Assembly (NCBI RefSeq): GCF_015207605.1
Contig: NZ_JADEWO010000006.1
Location: 1 to 64,000 of the forward strand
Length of the DNA: 64,000 bases
Source of the DNA: Oculatella sp. LEGE 06141
GTDB taxonomy: Bacteria > Cyanobacteriota > Cyanobacteriia > Elainellales > Elainellaceae
Reading direction: 5' to 3'
Shown: in pieces, positions 53,286 to 63,717 of the stretch
Numbering within the stretch: position 1 is the first letter of the stretch
Layout: each line of letters opens with the position of its first letter
Notes under the pieces: model-generated
Databases searched by the model: none
What the model was told of the DNA's origin: nothing
Seen by the model: the letters and a program-made list of their open reading frames with translations, nothing else
Translations under genes and position numbers: made by a program

Positions 53286-54440
53286 TCAGGTAATTGGTGT
53301 AGGTTGCACCAGGTTTTCGGCACCGTCAATTACTCTGGCTGTTTCAATGCGATCGCCCTGCTTGAGCTGACCCAAAACCTCTTTGTTTTCGGTGACATAG
53401 CCAAACACCGAGTAACGCCCATCCAACAAATTGCGTCCGGCAGGGGTTAATTCTGCTTCAAACAGGAAGAAAAAGAATTGGGAAGAACCGCCGTTAGGGT
53501 CATCGCCAGGACGAGCCATCCCCAAGGTGCCGTAGGCCGAGAACGGCAACACGGGCTGATCGAGATAGCGCCCCGATTCTTCCAGGGTGACACCATAGGT
53601 GGGTTCAGTATCTCCTTCCACCAGAACCTCAATTGGGATAGAGCGATACTTTCCGGTTTTGGGGTCGATAAAGCCTTCATCTGCTCCCGGCGGATCGCCC
53701 ACCTGCACCACATAGAAGTCTTCAGCCCGCGTGAACTCTAAACCGTCATAGAACCCACGCTGTACTAAATCTATAAAGTTACCTGCCGTAACTGGAGCGC
53801 TGTAGCCGTCTACCACCGCTTTCATGGTTCCTTTGCTGGTAACAAACTCGACGGTGGCTCGTCCCTTGAGCTGAGGCAGATTGCTGTACTCAGCGGGAAC
53901 CTCAAACGGAAACTGGCTCACCATTAACTCTTCCAGTTGTCCTACCAGGTCTAGCAGTTCGCCTCGCTTGAGCCAGAGCTTTTCTCTGTCTTTTTCCTCA
54001 ACGCCCATTTGCATGTCGTCAAGACCCGATTGCAGTTGAGCGACGATCGCCTCTGCTTCTGGCTTGCGCTCCTGAGCCACACTACCCAAAATTTCGGTCT
54101 GTTTGGAATCTAAAATTCGTCGTGCCCGCTTCAGGTTGCCGTTAATTGCCCCAAATCGCTTGCGGGTTCGCAGTGATTCTGAAGTCTCTTCTATACTTTT
54201 CTGAATGTCGCGGATGGCTTCATTATCAATGGGCAGCGCATACCGCAGCAGCGCTTTGCCGTCGGTGATGGCATTGCCTCCTGGCAAGGCGCTGATCAAA
54301 ACCGGATCGGCAGCCGCCGAGCGGTTCCAGCTTATCGTGCTAATTCCCAGCAATGAGACCGTTAGCAGAATGACCAACGCTCCCGTTTTTAGCCAGCGCT
54401 TGAGTGCAGTCATCATTAAATGGCTTAAAGAGTGCAGCAT
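53286..54440 (-). CDS. thylakoid-lumen-type cyclophilin (TLP40/CYP38-like peptidyl-prolyl isomerase)
   Basis: 384 residues. Signal peptide ~10-44 (LVILLTVSLLGISTISW) with AAA-type cleavage. Helical N-terminal bundle ~55-190 with DNEAIRDIQKSIEETSESLR and ERKPEAEAIV, then a cyclophilin domain ~205-384 (VEFVTSKGTMKAVVDGYSAPVTAGNFIDLVQRGFYDGLEFTRAEDFYVVQVGDP). This two-part layout matches TLP40/CYP38, which assists photosystem II assembly and acts in the lumen. Cyanobacterial homologues have the same arrangement. Start possibly at ATG 54416. Confidence 0.93.
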   Translation of the reverse strand: MLHSLSHLMMTALKRWLKTGALVILLTVSLLGISTISWNRSAAADPVLISALPGGNAITDGKALLRYALPIDNEAIRDIQKSIEETSESLRTRKRFGAINGNLKRARRILDSKQTEILGSVAQERKPEAEAIVAQLQSGLDDMQMGVEEKDREKLWLKRGELLDLVGQLEELMVSQFPFEVPAEYSNLPQLKGRATVEFVTSKGTMKAVVDGYSAPVTAGNFIDLVQRGFYDGLEFTRAEDFYVVQVGDPPGADEGFIDPKTGKYRSIPIEVLVEGDTEPTYGVTLEESGRYLDQPVLPFSAYGTLGMARPGDDPNGGSSQFFFFLFEAELTPAGRNLLDGRYSVFGYVTENKEVLGQLKQGDRIETARVIDGAENLVQPTPIT

Positions 54441-54730
54441 AAAAATTATCCCAGAGGCTTATACATCCACCACGGCATTATTAGCCTACAGGGTGAAAAT
54501 CCCATGTTTAATCTTGCCATAGTGAGAGACGGGTGCAGCAGAAATGCCAATGCACCGTTTCAGCCAGAAGGGTTGCGATCGCCAGAATGGTTTTCCTGCA
54601 ATCGTGCGTTTCGCGGCGAGCCTTCCGCTTCAAGCATTCAATTCTAAAAAAATCAACTCGCCGCTCTCCACCTGCTTACCCCTTGAGCGGTAAAATGAAT
54701 TGCCGATGTTCTCCCTAGACAACAAGATTC
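54441..54730. other. leader of efp with a long inverted repeat
   Basis: About 290 bp. GCGGCGAG (54613-54620) is repeated as its complement CTCGCCGC (54657-54664) with a 36-nt A/T-rich loop, ending 66 bp before the ATG. It could be an mRNA structure. The promoter for efp is not identified. Confidence 0.4.
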
Positions 54731-55288
54731 ATGATTTCCAGCAACGACTTTCGCCCTGGTGTCAGCATTGAATTAGACGGCTCGGTGTGGCGAGTCGTGG
54801 AATTCCTCCACGTCAAACCCGGAAAAGGGTCTGCGTTTGTTCGCACTAAACTCAAAAACGCTCAAACGGGCAGTGTGGTTGAACGAACCTTCCGGGCAGG
54901 TGAGACGGTTCCTCAAGCCACGCTTGAAAAGAGCGTGATGCAGCATACCTACAAAGAAGCTGACCAGTACGTCTTCATGGATATGGACAGCTATGAGGAA
55001 GGTCGTCTCAGCGCAGCGCAGATTGGCGATCGCGTCAAATATTTGAAAGAGGGCATGGAAGTGAACGTGGTTCGCTGGGGCGAGCAGGTTATAGAAGTAG
55101 AATTGCCGAACTCAGTGGTTTTAGAAGTCACCGAGACCGATCCCGGTGTGAAGGGAGACACGGCCACGGGTGGAACTAAACCAGCCATTGTCGAAACGGG
55201 GGCACAGGTCATGGTGCCGCTGTTTATCACCATTGGTGAGCGGATTAAAGTAGATACCCGCAACGACAGCTATTTAGGTCGTGAGTAA
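54731..55288 (+). CDS. efp: elongation factor P
   Basis: 185 residues, exact EF-P length. [38 protein letters not shown] holds the modification loop (Lys in PGKG) and KV-type N-terminal domain; the S1-like OB domain ends with [18 protein letters not shown], typical. Relieves ribosome stalling at polyproline. Followed by a perfect 14-bp hairpin and accB on the same strand, a common cyanobacterial order. Confidence 0.97.
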   Translation: MISSNDFRPGVSIELDGSVWRVVEFLHVKPGKGSAFVRTKLKNAQTGSVVERTFRAGETVPQATLEKSVMQHTYKEADQYVFMDMDSYEEGRLSAAQIGDRVKYLKEGMEVNVVRWGEQVIEVELPNSVVLEVTETDPGVKGDTATGGTKPAIVETGAQVMVPLFITIGERIKVDTRNDSYLGRE

Positions 55289-55294
55289 GTTCTG

Positions 55295-55338
55295 CCATCA
55301 GCGGCTGATTAGGAACGGCAAATGTCAGCCGCTGATGG
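55295..55338 (+). terminator. perfect 14-bp hairpin between efp and accB
   Basis: CCATCAGCGGCTGA (55295-55308) pairs with TCAGCCGCTGATGG (55325-55338), 16-nt loop. No U-run, so it could stabilise the efp mRNA 3' end, or act as a weak terminator, rather than a full stop before accB. Confidence 0.6.
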
Positions 55339-55399
55339 TAGAGCCGGAGCGATCAGTCGGAGCCGATCAAGAAATACGTTAACGTGAGCTATATAAATT

Positions 55400-55924
55400 G
55401 TGGAATTAGACTTCAACGAACTCCGCGAGTTGCTAGCGGCGCTAAACCAGACGGATATTGCAGAGCTGACCTTAAAGAGCAACGATTTTGAGCTGGTGAT
55501 CCGCAAGGGTACACAGGGCAGCGATCGCGTTGTCATCCAGGAGCGCAGCAATGTCCCTGACGCTTTAACGGTTCCCAGCATTTCGGTTGCTCCAGCACCG
55601 TCAGCCACCCCTAGCGCAACGGCAACAGCGGCAGTTACCACGGCAACTCCGGCTCCGACTTCTGCTCCATCGGCTACCGAGCGACTGCTCACGATCACGT
55701 CGCCAATGGTGGGCACTTTCTACCGCTCCCCTGCACCTGATGAACCGCCGTTTGTTGAGGTGGGCGATCGCATTCGCTCTGGACAAACGGTGTGCATCAT
55801 TGAAGCCATGAAGCTGATGAATGAGATTGAGGCAGAGGTTTCTGGTGAAGTGGTTGATGTTTTGGTGGAGAACGGCGAACCCGTGGAATATGGGCAGGTG
55901 TTGATGCGGGTCAATCCAGGATAG
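55400..55924 (+). CDS. accB: biotin carboxyl carrier protein of acetyl-CoA carboxylase
   Basis: 174 residues from GTG 55400. N-terminal ~75 residues, then an Ala/Pro/Thr-rich linker (~70-100), then a biotinyl domain with [12 protein letters not shown] (Lys in EAMKM). The N-terminal [33 protein letters not shown] is the cyanobacterial AccB start. It is 112 bp after efp, as in many cyanobacteria. First step of fatty-acid synthesis (malonyl-CoA). Confidence 0.96.
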   Translation: MELDFNELRELLAALNQTDIAELTLKSNDFELVIRKGTQGSDRVVIQERSNVPDALTVPSISVAPAPSATPSATATAAVTTATPAPTSAPSATERLLTITSPMVGTFYRSPAPDEPPFVEVGDRIRSGQTVCIIEAMKLMNEIEAEVSGEVVDVLVENGEPVEYGQVLMRVNPG

Positions 55925-55968
55925 TTAGCGCTGAGCCTGTCTGCTTTTGCTCCAGGGCTAACGTGCGC

Positions 55969-57360
55969 TTAGCTCGACTTTTCGGTTTCAGGATGGGGAA
56001 GTGTGGGGCGATTGCTCATGGATGCTGCTAATCGGCGTTGGCTAGTTTCTAACTGTTTTACGTTTAGAAGTCCGTTTGTTTCTGCCTTGAGTAGTGCCAT
56101 CATCGCTTCATAATACAGGTCGGTATCGTAGGAAATCAGGATCAGGTCAACGCCAGCGTTGAGTGAGGCGATCGCTGCATTTTCAAGCCCCAATTCGCTG
56201 CCGTACACGGCTTGCATACTGAAATCATCGGTAATTAAAACGCCTTGATGTTGCCAACTGTCTCGCAGGATGCCGGTAACAACAGGTTGAGAAAATGAGA
56301 CAGGATGGCGATCGTCAACGGCCATTAATTTGGCATGTCCCAGCATGACCACTGCATTTGATTGGCTCATCACCTTACGAAAAGGCACCCAATCAGCCTG
56401 AGTTAATTCTGCAATAGAAGACCACAATTCGGCCTCTTCAATGTGGGTATCGGTTGCCACGCCCCCCAACCCCGGAAAATGTTTAATAGTGCAACGAACA
56501 CCGTAGTCTTCTAACGTCTGGCAATATTGAAGCGCTACGTCGGCAACTACCTGTTGATGGGTTGAAATGGCTCGTCGATAAATTTGCGAAAACTTATCCC
56601 TGGGGTTAACGACGTTTTTATTCAAATCAACCACGGGGGCAAAGTTGAGGTTTACACCCAGGTTCGCTAACTCTTCTCCATGCACTCTGGCATATTGAAT
56701 TACGTCTGCGGTTTGTTGATCCATACTGTTTGCTGAATCACTGTTTGCTGAATCAACGATCTGTGCCAGTGGTGGTAACTGTGTCAGCGGTGGAGACAAG
56801 CGTGAAACAATTCCTCCTTCTTGATCGGTTGCAACCCACAACGGCGGCAGATGATGTTGAACTCGCGCTGATTGCAGCGCTGCAATTTCCTGTTTAATTT
56901 CTAATACTGTTTTGTTTTTAATATTGCGTCTAGTAATGAAAATACCGCCGATCGCTCCTGTTTCTGCTAGCTTTTTGACCTCATCAATATTGCGATATCC
57001 CACCACAAAATGTTGGCCTAATGCGGCTAGCTGAGCCGAATTAGAGTTTAGTATCCTTTGCTTCGCAAAATTGAATTTAAGTTCGGACGTGGTCAGGATG
57101 GCGATCGCCCCAAATGCGATACTCAGTATCAGTAACCCACCTATTCTTGAACTGCGATGTTGATGCTTAAGGCGAACCAGTTCAAGCCCAAACAATCCAA
57201 CGCCAAGTAGCAGAAGTATCCAAAATAGTATGTTTCTGGTTCCTGCAAATAAAGGGGTTCTTAAATAGAGTGCCAGACTAAAACACAAGATAGCTAAACT
57301 GCACTTTGCGATCGCCACAAAAACCGCCACAACAATGGATAAATAGTTTGATTTAACCAT
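55969..57360 (-). CDS. glycoside hydrolase family 3 protein (NagZ-like), membrane-anchored
   Basis: 463 residues. Two hydrophobic helices near the N-terminus (~5-32, ~40-60) anchor it. The catalytic domain spans ~90-440: KHFPGLGGVATDTH is the NagZ signature loop with the catalytic His/Asp pair, and LITDDFSMQAV carries the nucleophile Asp. NagZ removes N-acetylglucosamine in peptidoglycan recycling. Differences from classical NagZ: the N-terminal anchor and a Leu in the KHFPGxG loop. Its gene is monocistronic. The next gene on this strand, chlH, is separated by 193 bp. Confidence 0.88.
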   Translation of the reverse strand: MVKSNYLSIVVAVFVAIAKCSLAILCFSLALYLRTPLFAGTRNILFWILLLLGVGLFGLELVRLKHQHRSSRIGGLLILSIAFGAIAILTTSELKFNFAKQRILNSNSAQLAALGQHFVVGYRNIDEVKKLAETGAIGGIFITRRNIKNKTVLEIKQEIAALQSARVQHHLPPLWVATDQEGGIVSRLSPPLTQLPPLAQIVDSANSDSANSMDQQTADVIQYARVHGEELANLGVNLNFAPVVDLNKNVVNPRDKFSQIYRRAISTHQQVVADVALQYCQTLEDYGVRCTIKHFPGLGGVATDTHIEEAELWSSIAELTQADWVPFRKVMSQSNAVVMLGHAKLMAVDDRHPVSFSQPVVTGILRDSWQHQGVLITDDFSMQAVYGSELGLENAAIASLNAGVDLILISYDTDLYYEAMMALLKAETNGLLNVKQLETSQRRLAASMSNRPTLPHPETEKSS

Positions 57361-57477
57361 CAGATTTTTCAGTCAGATCCTCTGAAGTTTAGTGGGCAGC
57401 AGATGGGTTAGGGACATACCGATACGTCACCCCAACCTATCCATTGACCGCTATACAAACGCTAAATAAACGCTAAA

Positions 57478-57509
57478 CAAAACAGAGACGCTGCACGCAA
57501 CGTCTCTGT
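57478..57509 (-). terminator. terminator of chlH
   Basis: On the minus strand ACAGAGACG pairs with CGTCTCTGT (57482-57490 with 57501-57509 on the plus strand), followed by TTTTGTTT, 45 nt after the chlH stop. Confidence 0.65.
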
Positions 57510-57553
57510 GATGACTTATCAATGATTACAACTGGCTAAAGCAAAATTTCGGA

Positions 57554-60500
57554 TTATTCAATTCCTTCAATCCGATCTTCTACTTCTTGATACAGTTCGC
57601 GCAGCATATTGAGATTGCTTTCGCTCGTTTCCCAGTAGCCGCGCCCGTTAACCTCCAGCAAGGTGCCCACAATTTTGCGGAACGAGTGCGGATTCATGTT
57701 CAGCAGCCGTTGCCGCATGGCCTCATCCTGGATGAATGTGGCATTGGTGTCTTCATAAATCCAGTTGTCTACGGCTCCAGCCGTTGCCGACCAGCCCATA
57801 GTATTAACCAGGCGCTTCGACAGTTCCCGCACCCCCTCATAGCCATGGGAGAGCATTCCCTCGTACCATTTGGGGTTAAGCATTTTAGTCCGAGCGTCTA
57901 ACCGCACCGTCTCAGAGAGCGATCGCACCTGAGCATTCGCCGTGGTGGTATCTGCAATATAAGATGCTGGCGTTGTGCCATCACCCCGCAAACTAGAAAC
58001 CAACTTGGTGGGGTCAGAGTCAAAGTAGTGCGACACATCCGTGAGCGAAATCTCGGACGAATCGAGGTTCTGGAAGGTCACATCCACCGTTTTAAGCGCC
58101 GTCTCAAACAGTTCGCGCGACTGCTCCATCATGCCGGGGTTGTCGGAACTAAAGGCAAAGGATTTGCGTGCCAGATACATATCTTGCAGTTCCGTTTCAC
58201 TTTCCCAGGTGCTGTTTTCCACCGCCAGGTTGATGTTAGAAGAATAGGAACCAGAGGCATTAGAAAACACGCGGGTTGCCGCCTGACGCAGGTTCACACC
58301 CAGGTCTTCTGCTTGCTTCATCGCGTGTTTGCGAACATAGTTCATCTCCAGCGGCTCATTGGCTTCTGCGGCCATTTTGATAGCGCGATCGAGCAAACTC
58401 ATCTGGTTAATGAACAAATCGCGGAACACGCCAGAACAGTTCACCACCACATCAATTCGGGGTCGCCCTAACTCTTCTAGAGACATTAACTCCAGTTTGT
58501 TGACCCGACCCAACGAGTCAGGCACCGGACGAACACCCACCAGCATCAACACCTGCGCCAGCGATTCGCCGTAGGTCTTGATGTTGTCGGTGCCCCACAG
58601 CACAAAGGCGATCGTTTCTGGATAGGTGCCGCCGTTTTCTGCCTTTTGCCGAGCCAGCAGGCGCTCGACCACAATCTGAGCCGACTTAATCGCCGCAGTG
58701 GTAGGAATCGACTGGGGATCAAGGGCGTGCATATTCTTGCCCGTTGGCAGCACATCCGGATTGCGAATGGGATCGCCACCAGGGCCAGGAATCACATATT
58801 CGCCTTCCAGCGCCTTGAGCAATGCCCCCAGTTCGTTATCGGCAACCACCTGTTTCAGGCAAAACTCCAGATATTCAAACAGCGGTTTGAGCTGTTCAGG
58901 ATCAACCTTGGAATAGCCCGCTTCGTGCAACACTTCCACCCAGGGCGCTTTTTTGCCCATGTTGAAGAAGTTGAGCTTAGAGACGCGAGACACGCGGCCA
59001 TCGGCATCGGTTTGCTCTTTCACCAGCGCCGCAACGGCAAGGCGAGTTGCCTGGTTGATGTCGAATAGGAGCTGCACGTCGTCTAAAACGCCGCGATCGC
59101 TATTCTTGAAGATCTGATCCAGATCGCGCCCAATGCTGTTGGCAATAATGCGCGGCAGACTCACAATCTCTTCTTCGGTGCGATCGAGACTGGCAATGTT
59201 AACCAGGGTGGCGATCGCTTCGGTGGCGGTGGGCGGTTTGCCGATCACATGCAGGCCACAGGGCAGCAGACGCGACTCAATCTCCATCAACCGAATGTAC
59301 ACCTTGCCCACCAGCGCATCCCGCTCCTCGGCACTGAGATCGGCGGCATCTTGCTCTGGCAGTTCAATGTCCTTGTCCAGATTGACCAAACGGCACTTGT
59401 CAACGATGGCATTCACAATCGGAACTGCCCGACCAGAATCCTTTAAGGTTTGATACGAAGCAATTAGCTCGCTCAGCTCCTTTAACCCTTTATAGAGTCC
59501 AGCATTTTCAGCGGGTGGAGTCAGGTAGCTAATGGTTTCGGCATAGCTGCGGCGTTTGGCGATCGTCGCTTCCGAAGGATTATTCGCTGCGTAGTAATAC
59601 AGATTGGGGATCATGCCAATCAGCGAATCGGGATAGCAATCGCCAGACATTCCCATTTGCTTACCCGGCATAAATTCCAACGATCCGTGTGTGCCAAAAT
59701 GCAGCACGGCATCCGCTTGCCAGATATGCTCCAGGTAGGTGTAGTAAGCTGCAAATCCGTGGTGGGGGCTAGCCGATCGCGAGAACAGCAGCCGCATTGG
59801 GTCGCCTTCATAGCCAAAAGTAGGCTGTATTCCAATGAAGACATTGCCAAAATGCTTGCCAAACACCAGCAGATTTTGCCCATCCGTATTGAGATGCCCC
59901 GGAGCCGCACCCCAGGAATCTTCCAGGCGCTTGTGATACGGTGTCAGCGCTTCATACTCCGGTACAGTCATGCGATAGGCCACATTCAGTTCAGGGCTGC
60001 TGTACTGCGCCTGAGCATCGTGAATCACCGCTTGCATGAGCGCTTCGGCAGAGTCGGGCAGATCCTGCACGTCGTAGCCGTTGCACTTCAGCGCTTGCAG
60101 CACTTCATAGATGGAACCAAACACGTCTAAATAAGCGGCGGTGCCGACGTTGCCCTTATCGGGCGGGAAGCTAAAGACGGTGATGGCTACTCTCTTTTGC
60201 ACCTTGGGCTTGCGGCGCAGATTCGCCCATTTCATCGCCCGTTGCGCGATCGCTTCGACCCGATCTTGCAGCGCGATCGCCTTGCCAGTGTTGCCATCCC
60301 GACCCGACAAAATAATCGGCTCGATCGCTCCATCCAACTCCGGAATGGCGATTTGGAGCGCTACCTGAATTGGGTGCAGACCCAGATCGCTGTCCTGCCA
60401 CTCTTCGGTGGTCTGGAATACGAGCGGTAGCGCCACCATATAAGGACGATTCAACCGCTTCAGGGCATCGATCGCCTTGGGATGATCTTGACGAGCTGGC

Positions 60501-61558
60501 CCACCCACCAGGGCAAATCCGGTTAATGAGATTGCCACATCAACTAGCGGTGCAGAGACCGTACGGCTATCCCCTTTGTTAGGAGACTCGTGGAAATAAG
60601 CATCAACTGGTTTAGAAAAATCTAACCCGCCCGCAAAGACCGGGATCACCCTTGCTCCCATGCATTCCAGTTCTTGCACCATCGCCACATAATGAGCGTC
60701 GTCGCCCGTTACCAGGTGGGTGCGTTGCAGCACTAACCCCACGCAGGGAGCCAGCGGATCTTTTAGATCATCTGAAATATCTCGACGAGAGCTGTACCAG
60801 TTGAAATAGTCTTTGACATCTTCAAACATGCGGGGAGCCAGCGGATGCCAGATTCCCATATCGGGGTAAGTGACCGGATCGCGATACTTCAGCGGCAGAT
60901 CGCGGCTCGTTGTAGCACCCGACACATATTTGTCGGCCAACATCAGCAAAAAGTTTTCCAGATTTTCGGCAGAGCCACCCAGCCAGTATTGAAAACTGAG
61001 CATAAAGTTGCGGGCATCCTGCGCTTTGTCCATTGGCAGGTACTTCAGCACCTTGGGCAGGGTTTGCAGCAACTTCAGCATTCCATCCTGGAACGACGAC
61101 CCAGACTTCTCCTTCCGCTTCCGCATGAACTGAGCGATCGCGCTTTTCGACTGACCCAACTGCGCCATCGAAAAACTTCCCATTTTGTTGAGCCGCATCA
61201 CCTGCGGCATGGAGGGAAAGACGACAGCAACATCCAGGCGATCGCGATGCGGCTCAACAGCAGCCACAACCTTGTCAGCCAGATCTTCAATGAAAATTAG
61301 AGAAGCAATGAAGATATTGGCAGTAGCAATGTCCTGCTGGAAGGCTTCGTAATTTTCTGGGTTGCGGAGTTCTTCGAGCAAATAACCGCTGATTTCAACA
61401 GCCAGATTAGGATTGTTCTGATTGATCGAGCGGACGGCGGCTGAGAGTGAACTTTGGTACTGTGGCTCTAGCACGACATAGACCACTTTGATCAGAGACC
61501 GCTCCTGAAGAGATTCAGGGGCAATGTGTCTGATCGTGGGCTTGACGTGAGTGAACAT
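57554..61558 (-). CDS. chlH: magnesium chelatase H subunit
   Basis: 1334 residues, the usual cyanobacterial ChlH length. [13 protein letters not shown]-type start; [18 protein letters not shown] and [28 protein letters not shown] are CobN/Mg-chelatase family motifs. Binds protoporphyrin IX and, with ChlI and ChlD, inserts Mg for chlorophyll. It starts (ATG 61558) with [20 protein letters not shown]. The upstream 380 bp carry palindromic and A/T-rich elements described separately. No ChlI or ChlD in the window. Confidence 0.97.
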   Translation of the reverse strand: MFTHVKPTIRHIAPESLQERSLIKVVYVVLEPQYQSSLSAAVRSINQNNPNLAVEISGYLLEELRNPENYEAFQQDIATANIFIASLIFIEDLADKVVAAVEPHRDRLDVAVVFPSMPQVMRLNKMGSFSMAQLGQSKSAIAQFMRKRKEKSGSSFQDGMLKLLQTLPKVLKYLPMDKAQDARNFMLSFQYWLGGSAENLENFLLMLADKYVSGATTSRDLPLKYRDPVTYPDMGIWHPLAPRMFEDVKDYFNWYSSRRDISDDLKDPLAPCVGLVLQRTHLVTGDDAHYVAMVQELECMGARVIPVFAGGLDFSKPVDAYFHESPNKGDSRTVSAPLVDVAISLTGFALVGGPARQDHPKAIDALKRLNRPYMVALPLVFQTTEEWQDSDLGLHPIQVALQIAIPELDGAIEPIILSGRDGNTGKAIALQDRVEAIAQRAMKWANLRRKPKVQKRVAITVFSFPPDKGNVGTAAYLDVFGSIYEVLQALKCNGYDVQDLPDSAEALMQAVIHDAQAQYSSPELNVAYRMTVPEYEALTPYHKRLEDSWGAAPGHLNTDGQNLLVFGKHFGNVFIGIQPTFGYEGDPMRLLFSRSASPHHGFAAYYTYLEHIWQADAVLHFGTHGSLEFMPGKQMGMSGDCYPDSLIGMIPNLYYYAANNPSEATIAKRRSYAETISYLTPPAENAGLYKGLKELSELIASYQTLKDSGRAVPIVNAIVDKCRLVNLDKDIELPEQDAADLSAEERDALVGKVYIRLMEIESRLLPCGLHVIGKPPTATEAIATLVNIASLDRTEEEIVSLPRIIANSIGRDLDQIFKNSDRGVLDDVQLLFDINQATRLAVAALVKEQTDADGRVSRVSKLNFFNMGKKAPWVEVLHEAGYSKVDPEQLKPLFEYLEFCLKQVVADNELGALLKALEGEYVIPGPGGDPIRNPDVLPTGKNMHALDPQSIPTTAAIKSAQIVVERLLARQKAENGGTYPETIAFVLWGTDNIKTYGESLAQVLMLVGVRPVPDSLGRVNKLELMSLEELGRPRIDVVVNCSGVFRDLFINQMSLLDRAIKMAAEANEPLEMNYVRKHAMKQAEDLGVNLRQAATRVFSNASGSYSSNINLAVENSTWESETELQDMYLARKSFAFSSDNPGMMEQSRELFETALKTVDVTFQNLDSSEISLTDVSHYFDSDPTKLVSSLRGDGTTPASYIADTTTANAQVRSLSETVRLDARTKMLNPKWYEGMLSHGYEGVRELSKRLVNTMGWSATAGAVDNWIYEDTNATFIQDEAMRQRLLNMNPHSFRKIVGTLLEVNGRGYWETSESNLNMLRELYQEVEDRIEGIE

Positions 61559-61692
61559 GCGGTTAGGCTCCTTTGCAAGGCTGTGAGCGTGTAAACCATC
61601 AGCAGTCAGAGTTGCAAATTGTGAGGGGTGGCGGGCGCAGCACCAATATCGTGCTGCCGAAACCCAGGCAACTGCTGATAACGAATGGTCGA

Positions 61693-61709
61693 ATGTAAAA
61701 ACGTTACAT
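61693..61709. promoter_or_regulatory. ATGTAA-N5-TTACAT palindrome upstream of chlH
   Basis: A perfect 6-bp inverted repeat separated by AAACG, 135-151 bp upstream of the chlH start codon. It resembles an operator. It contains one TTACA half-site, but not the direct TTACA pair of HLR1. Confidence 0.4.
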
Positions 61710-61771
61710 GAGTGTTTTTACCAAAAAACCCTTACCAAGTGACCATTCAGACGCTCATCTGACACAATTCG

Positions 61772-61794
61772 AAAAAATATCCGAGATATTTTTT
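61772..61794 (-). terminator. A/T-rich hairpin, likely terminator of the glycosyltransferase gene
   Basis: AAAAAATATC-CGA-GATATTTTTT: a 10-bp stem with an A-tract and U-tract, in the intergenic gap after the minus-strand glycosyltransferase gene and before chlH. Confidence 0.5.
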
Positions 61795-61937
61795 TACAAT
61801 CATTGACAAATTAATAAAGCGTCTACTTCAACGGTTATTAAGTTTTGTCAAGCCGACCACAGCGGCTTTTTGGCAACCATTTTCAATAAGCCCTCAGTGT
61901 TCAGTAGGGGGAGTTCCCCGAAGGGTGCGCGGTAAAA

Positions 61938-63500
61938 TTATCGATTTACCTGCCACAAATCTCCCACGATGGGAGTGAGGCTTGCCTGGTAGTTTTGCTC
62001 AAATTGCGTCCGAAATACCTCCGGCAGGTTAAGCAAAAAGACGGTATTGGCATTGAGATCAATAGGCGGGACGTTGAAGGATTCTCCAACCTCGGACAGC
62101 AGCAAAAATCTTGTTTGCGGATTTAGTACGTAGCTGAGCGATACCACATTAGCCGGATTCACTCCAAACGCATCGCTAATGACCAGAGGGCGATCGCTGG
62201 CATTAATGATGCGTGCCATCTCAGGGTTGGTGTAGCCTACCACTTTGTTCCACCAGGTATCCGCTTGGGCACTAACCGCACACGACGCGATTCCGGCCAG
62301 CACTGTTATGGCTGCGATCGCTCCCCAAAGGCGAAGACGCATCAGGTTTGTAGTACGAAGACGCTGGGTTAGCAGATAGGCTAGGGCTAGGTGAATACCA
62401 AGATGGCTTGGAATTAAATAACGGGTGACGGTCGATCGCTGCCCACCCAGCACCAGATCGGGCAGCAGCAGCGCAACAAAACTAGAAAACGTGAGGCACA
62501 ACACAAACAGCCAAACCCTGGATGATGTGCGGCGGCACAGGTAATACAGCGCATACCCCTCCAATAGCAGCACGGGTACGATGAAGAAATAGGCTCGCAA
62601 ATCATCCAGGCTGAAATCGAAATCAACAATCAGGCGACTAACGTTAAAGGCCCACATGTTTGCCATCGTCGGTAATGTGAGCGACTGAGTCGTCCATGCG
62701 GTTGATCCCTTAACCGTGTCGGCATAGGTGCGAATGAAATACATCCACGGGCTGAGAACCACCAGCGCGATCGCAGAACTCACCAGATAGGAAACCGATC
62801 GCCGATTTAAGCTAAAACCCGTGTTGATTAGTACATAGAGGGCATGTCCAACGGCAAAAAGGGCGGTCAGCAAAAACGTGTAGAACGACAGAATGAGCGA
62901 TATGGCATAGAAGCCCCAGTTTCGTATCGTTGGCACGTTCATGGCTCGAAACAGGGCGATGCTACACAACAACACCGTGGCCGTCCACAGGCTATACTCC
63001 CGCGCTTCCTGAGCGTAAAGTACATGAAACGGAGACACTGCTATTAGTGCGATCGCTACCCAGCCTGTCAGCGGGCATTCAAACAGCTCTAAACACAGCC
63101 AATACAGCAGCGGAAATGTCAACAAGCTGGTCAAGGCCGAGAAACTGCGAATAGCAGTAGCCGAGTCGCCAAACCACTGCGCCCATGCTTTCGCCAGAAC
63201 ATAGTAAAGCGGCGGATGTTGAGAATCTTCAGCGCCCAAAATTTGAACGGTTAACCCAACCCCTCTCGACGGATCGAGGCGCTGGAACGCTTGCAGATCC
63301 TGGACTGTAACCTCTTCTCCCCTGAATGCTCGTTCAACTAATTCGGAGCGGCTATGCCCTGTAATGTGCAGGGAGGTAAAAACCTCATCATGCCAATAGA
63401 TTTTGCGATCGAGGTTAGCCCAGCGAAACACAATCCCCAGTACTAGAATGGCAACACACAACAATCGCACCCAGGTCAGCCGATCGTTTGGTTTTAGCAT
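61938..63500 (-). CDS. GT39-type membrane glycosyltransferase
   Basis: 520 residues. About 11-12 hydrophobic helices. The first extracytoplasmic loop carries WHDEVFTSLHITGHSRSEL with the Asp-Glu of the ArnT/PMT (GT39) superfamily active site. A second segment QHPPLYYVLAKAWAQWFGDS is also typical. A C-terminal ~120-residue periplasmic domain follows. These enzymes use polyprenyl-phosphate sugars. Acceptor unknown; it is close to lpxB-like and chlH genes but probably unrelated. Start ATG 63500. Confidence 0.85.
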   Translation of the reverse strand: MLKPNDRLTWVRLLCVAILVLGIVFRWANLDRKIYWHDEVFTSLHITGHSRSELVERAFRGEEVTVQDLQAFQRLDPSRGVGLTVQILGAEDSQHPPLYYVLAKAWAQWFGDSATAIRSFSALTSLLTFPLLYWLCLELFECPLTGWVAIALIAVSPFHVLYAQEAREYSLWTATVLLCSIALFRAMNVPTIRNWGFYAISLILSFYTFLLTALFAVGHALYVLINTGFSLNRRSVSYLVSSAIALVVLSPWMYFIRTYADTVKGSTAWTTQSLTLPTMANMWAFNVSRLIVDFDFSLDDLRAYFFIVPVLLLEGYALYYLCRRTSSRVWLFVLCLTFSSFVALLLPDLVLGGQRSTVTRYLIPSHLGIHLALAYLLTQRLRTTNLMRLRLWGAIAAITVLAGIASCAVSAQADTWWNKVVGYTNPEMARIINASDRPLVISDAFGVNPANVVSLSYVLNPQTRFLLLSEVGESFNVPPIDLNANTVFLLNLPEVFRTQFEQNYQASLTPIVGDLWQVNR

Positions 63501-63717
63501 CTGCTTCTTTTCAGTAGAGGACGAGGGTAAACCGTTGAGGGATCAAACCGTAACCGTCTGGGTCAAACGACTATTTCCCATTCAGCAAAACGTACGGTTC
63601 AACCATACTCGCAAATATTTAACCTGGCGAAAATTGAGCCGTCCGTGAGACACTTGGGCACAACGGTCACTGATACATCAATACATTTATTCAGCAGGGT
63701 GCAATAGGAGTTGCCTT

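Larger units (their letters stand above)
61559..61937. other. chlH leader and upstream region
   Basis: About 380 bp on the minus-strand promoter side of chlH. It contains the ATGTAA/TTACAT palindrome, an A/T-rich hairpin and the end of the glycosyltransferase transcription unit. No ORF supported. Confidence 0.45.

Noticed and set aside
63501-63717. A reading frame upstream of the lpxB-like gene (about 63403-63648).
   Set aside because: It overlaps the glycosyltransferase start on the opposite strand and has no homology I recognise.
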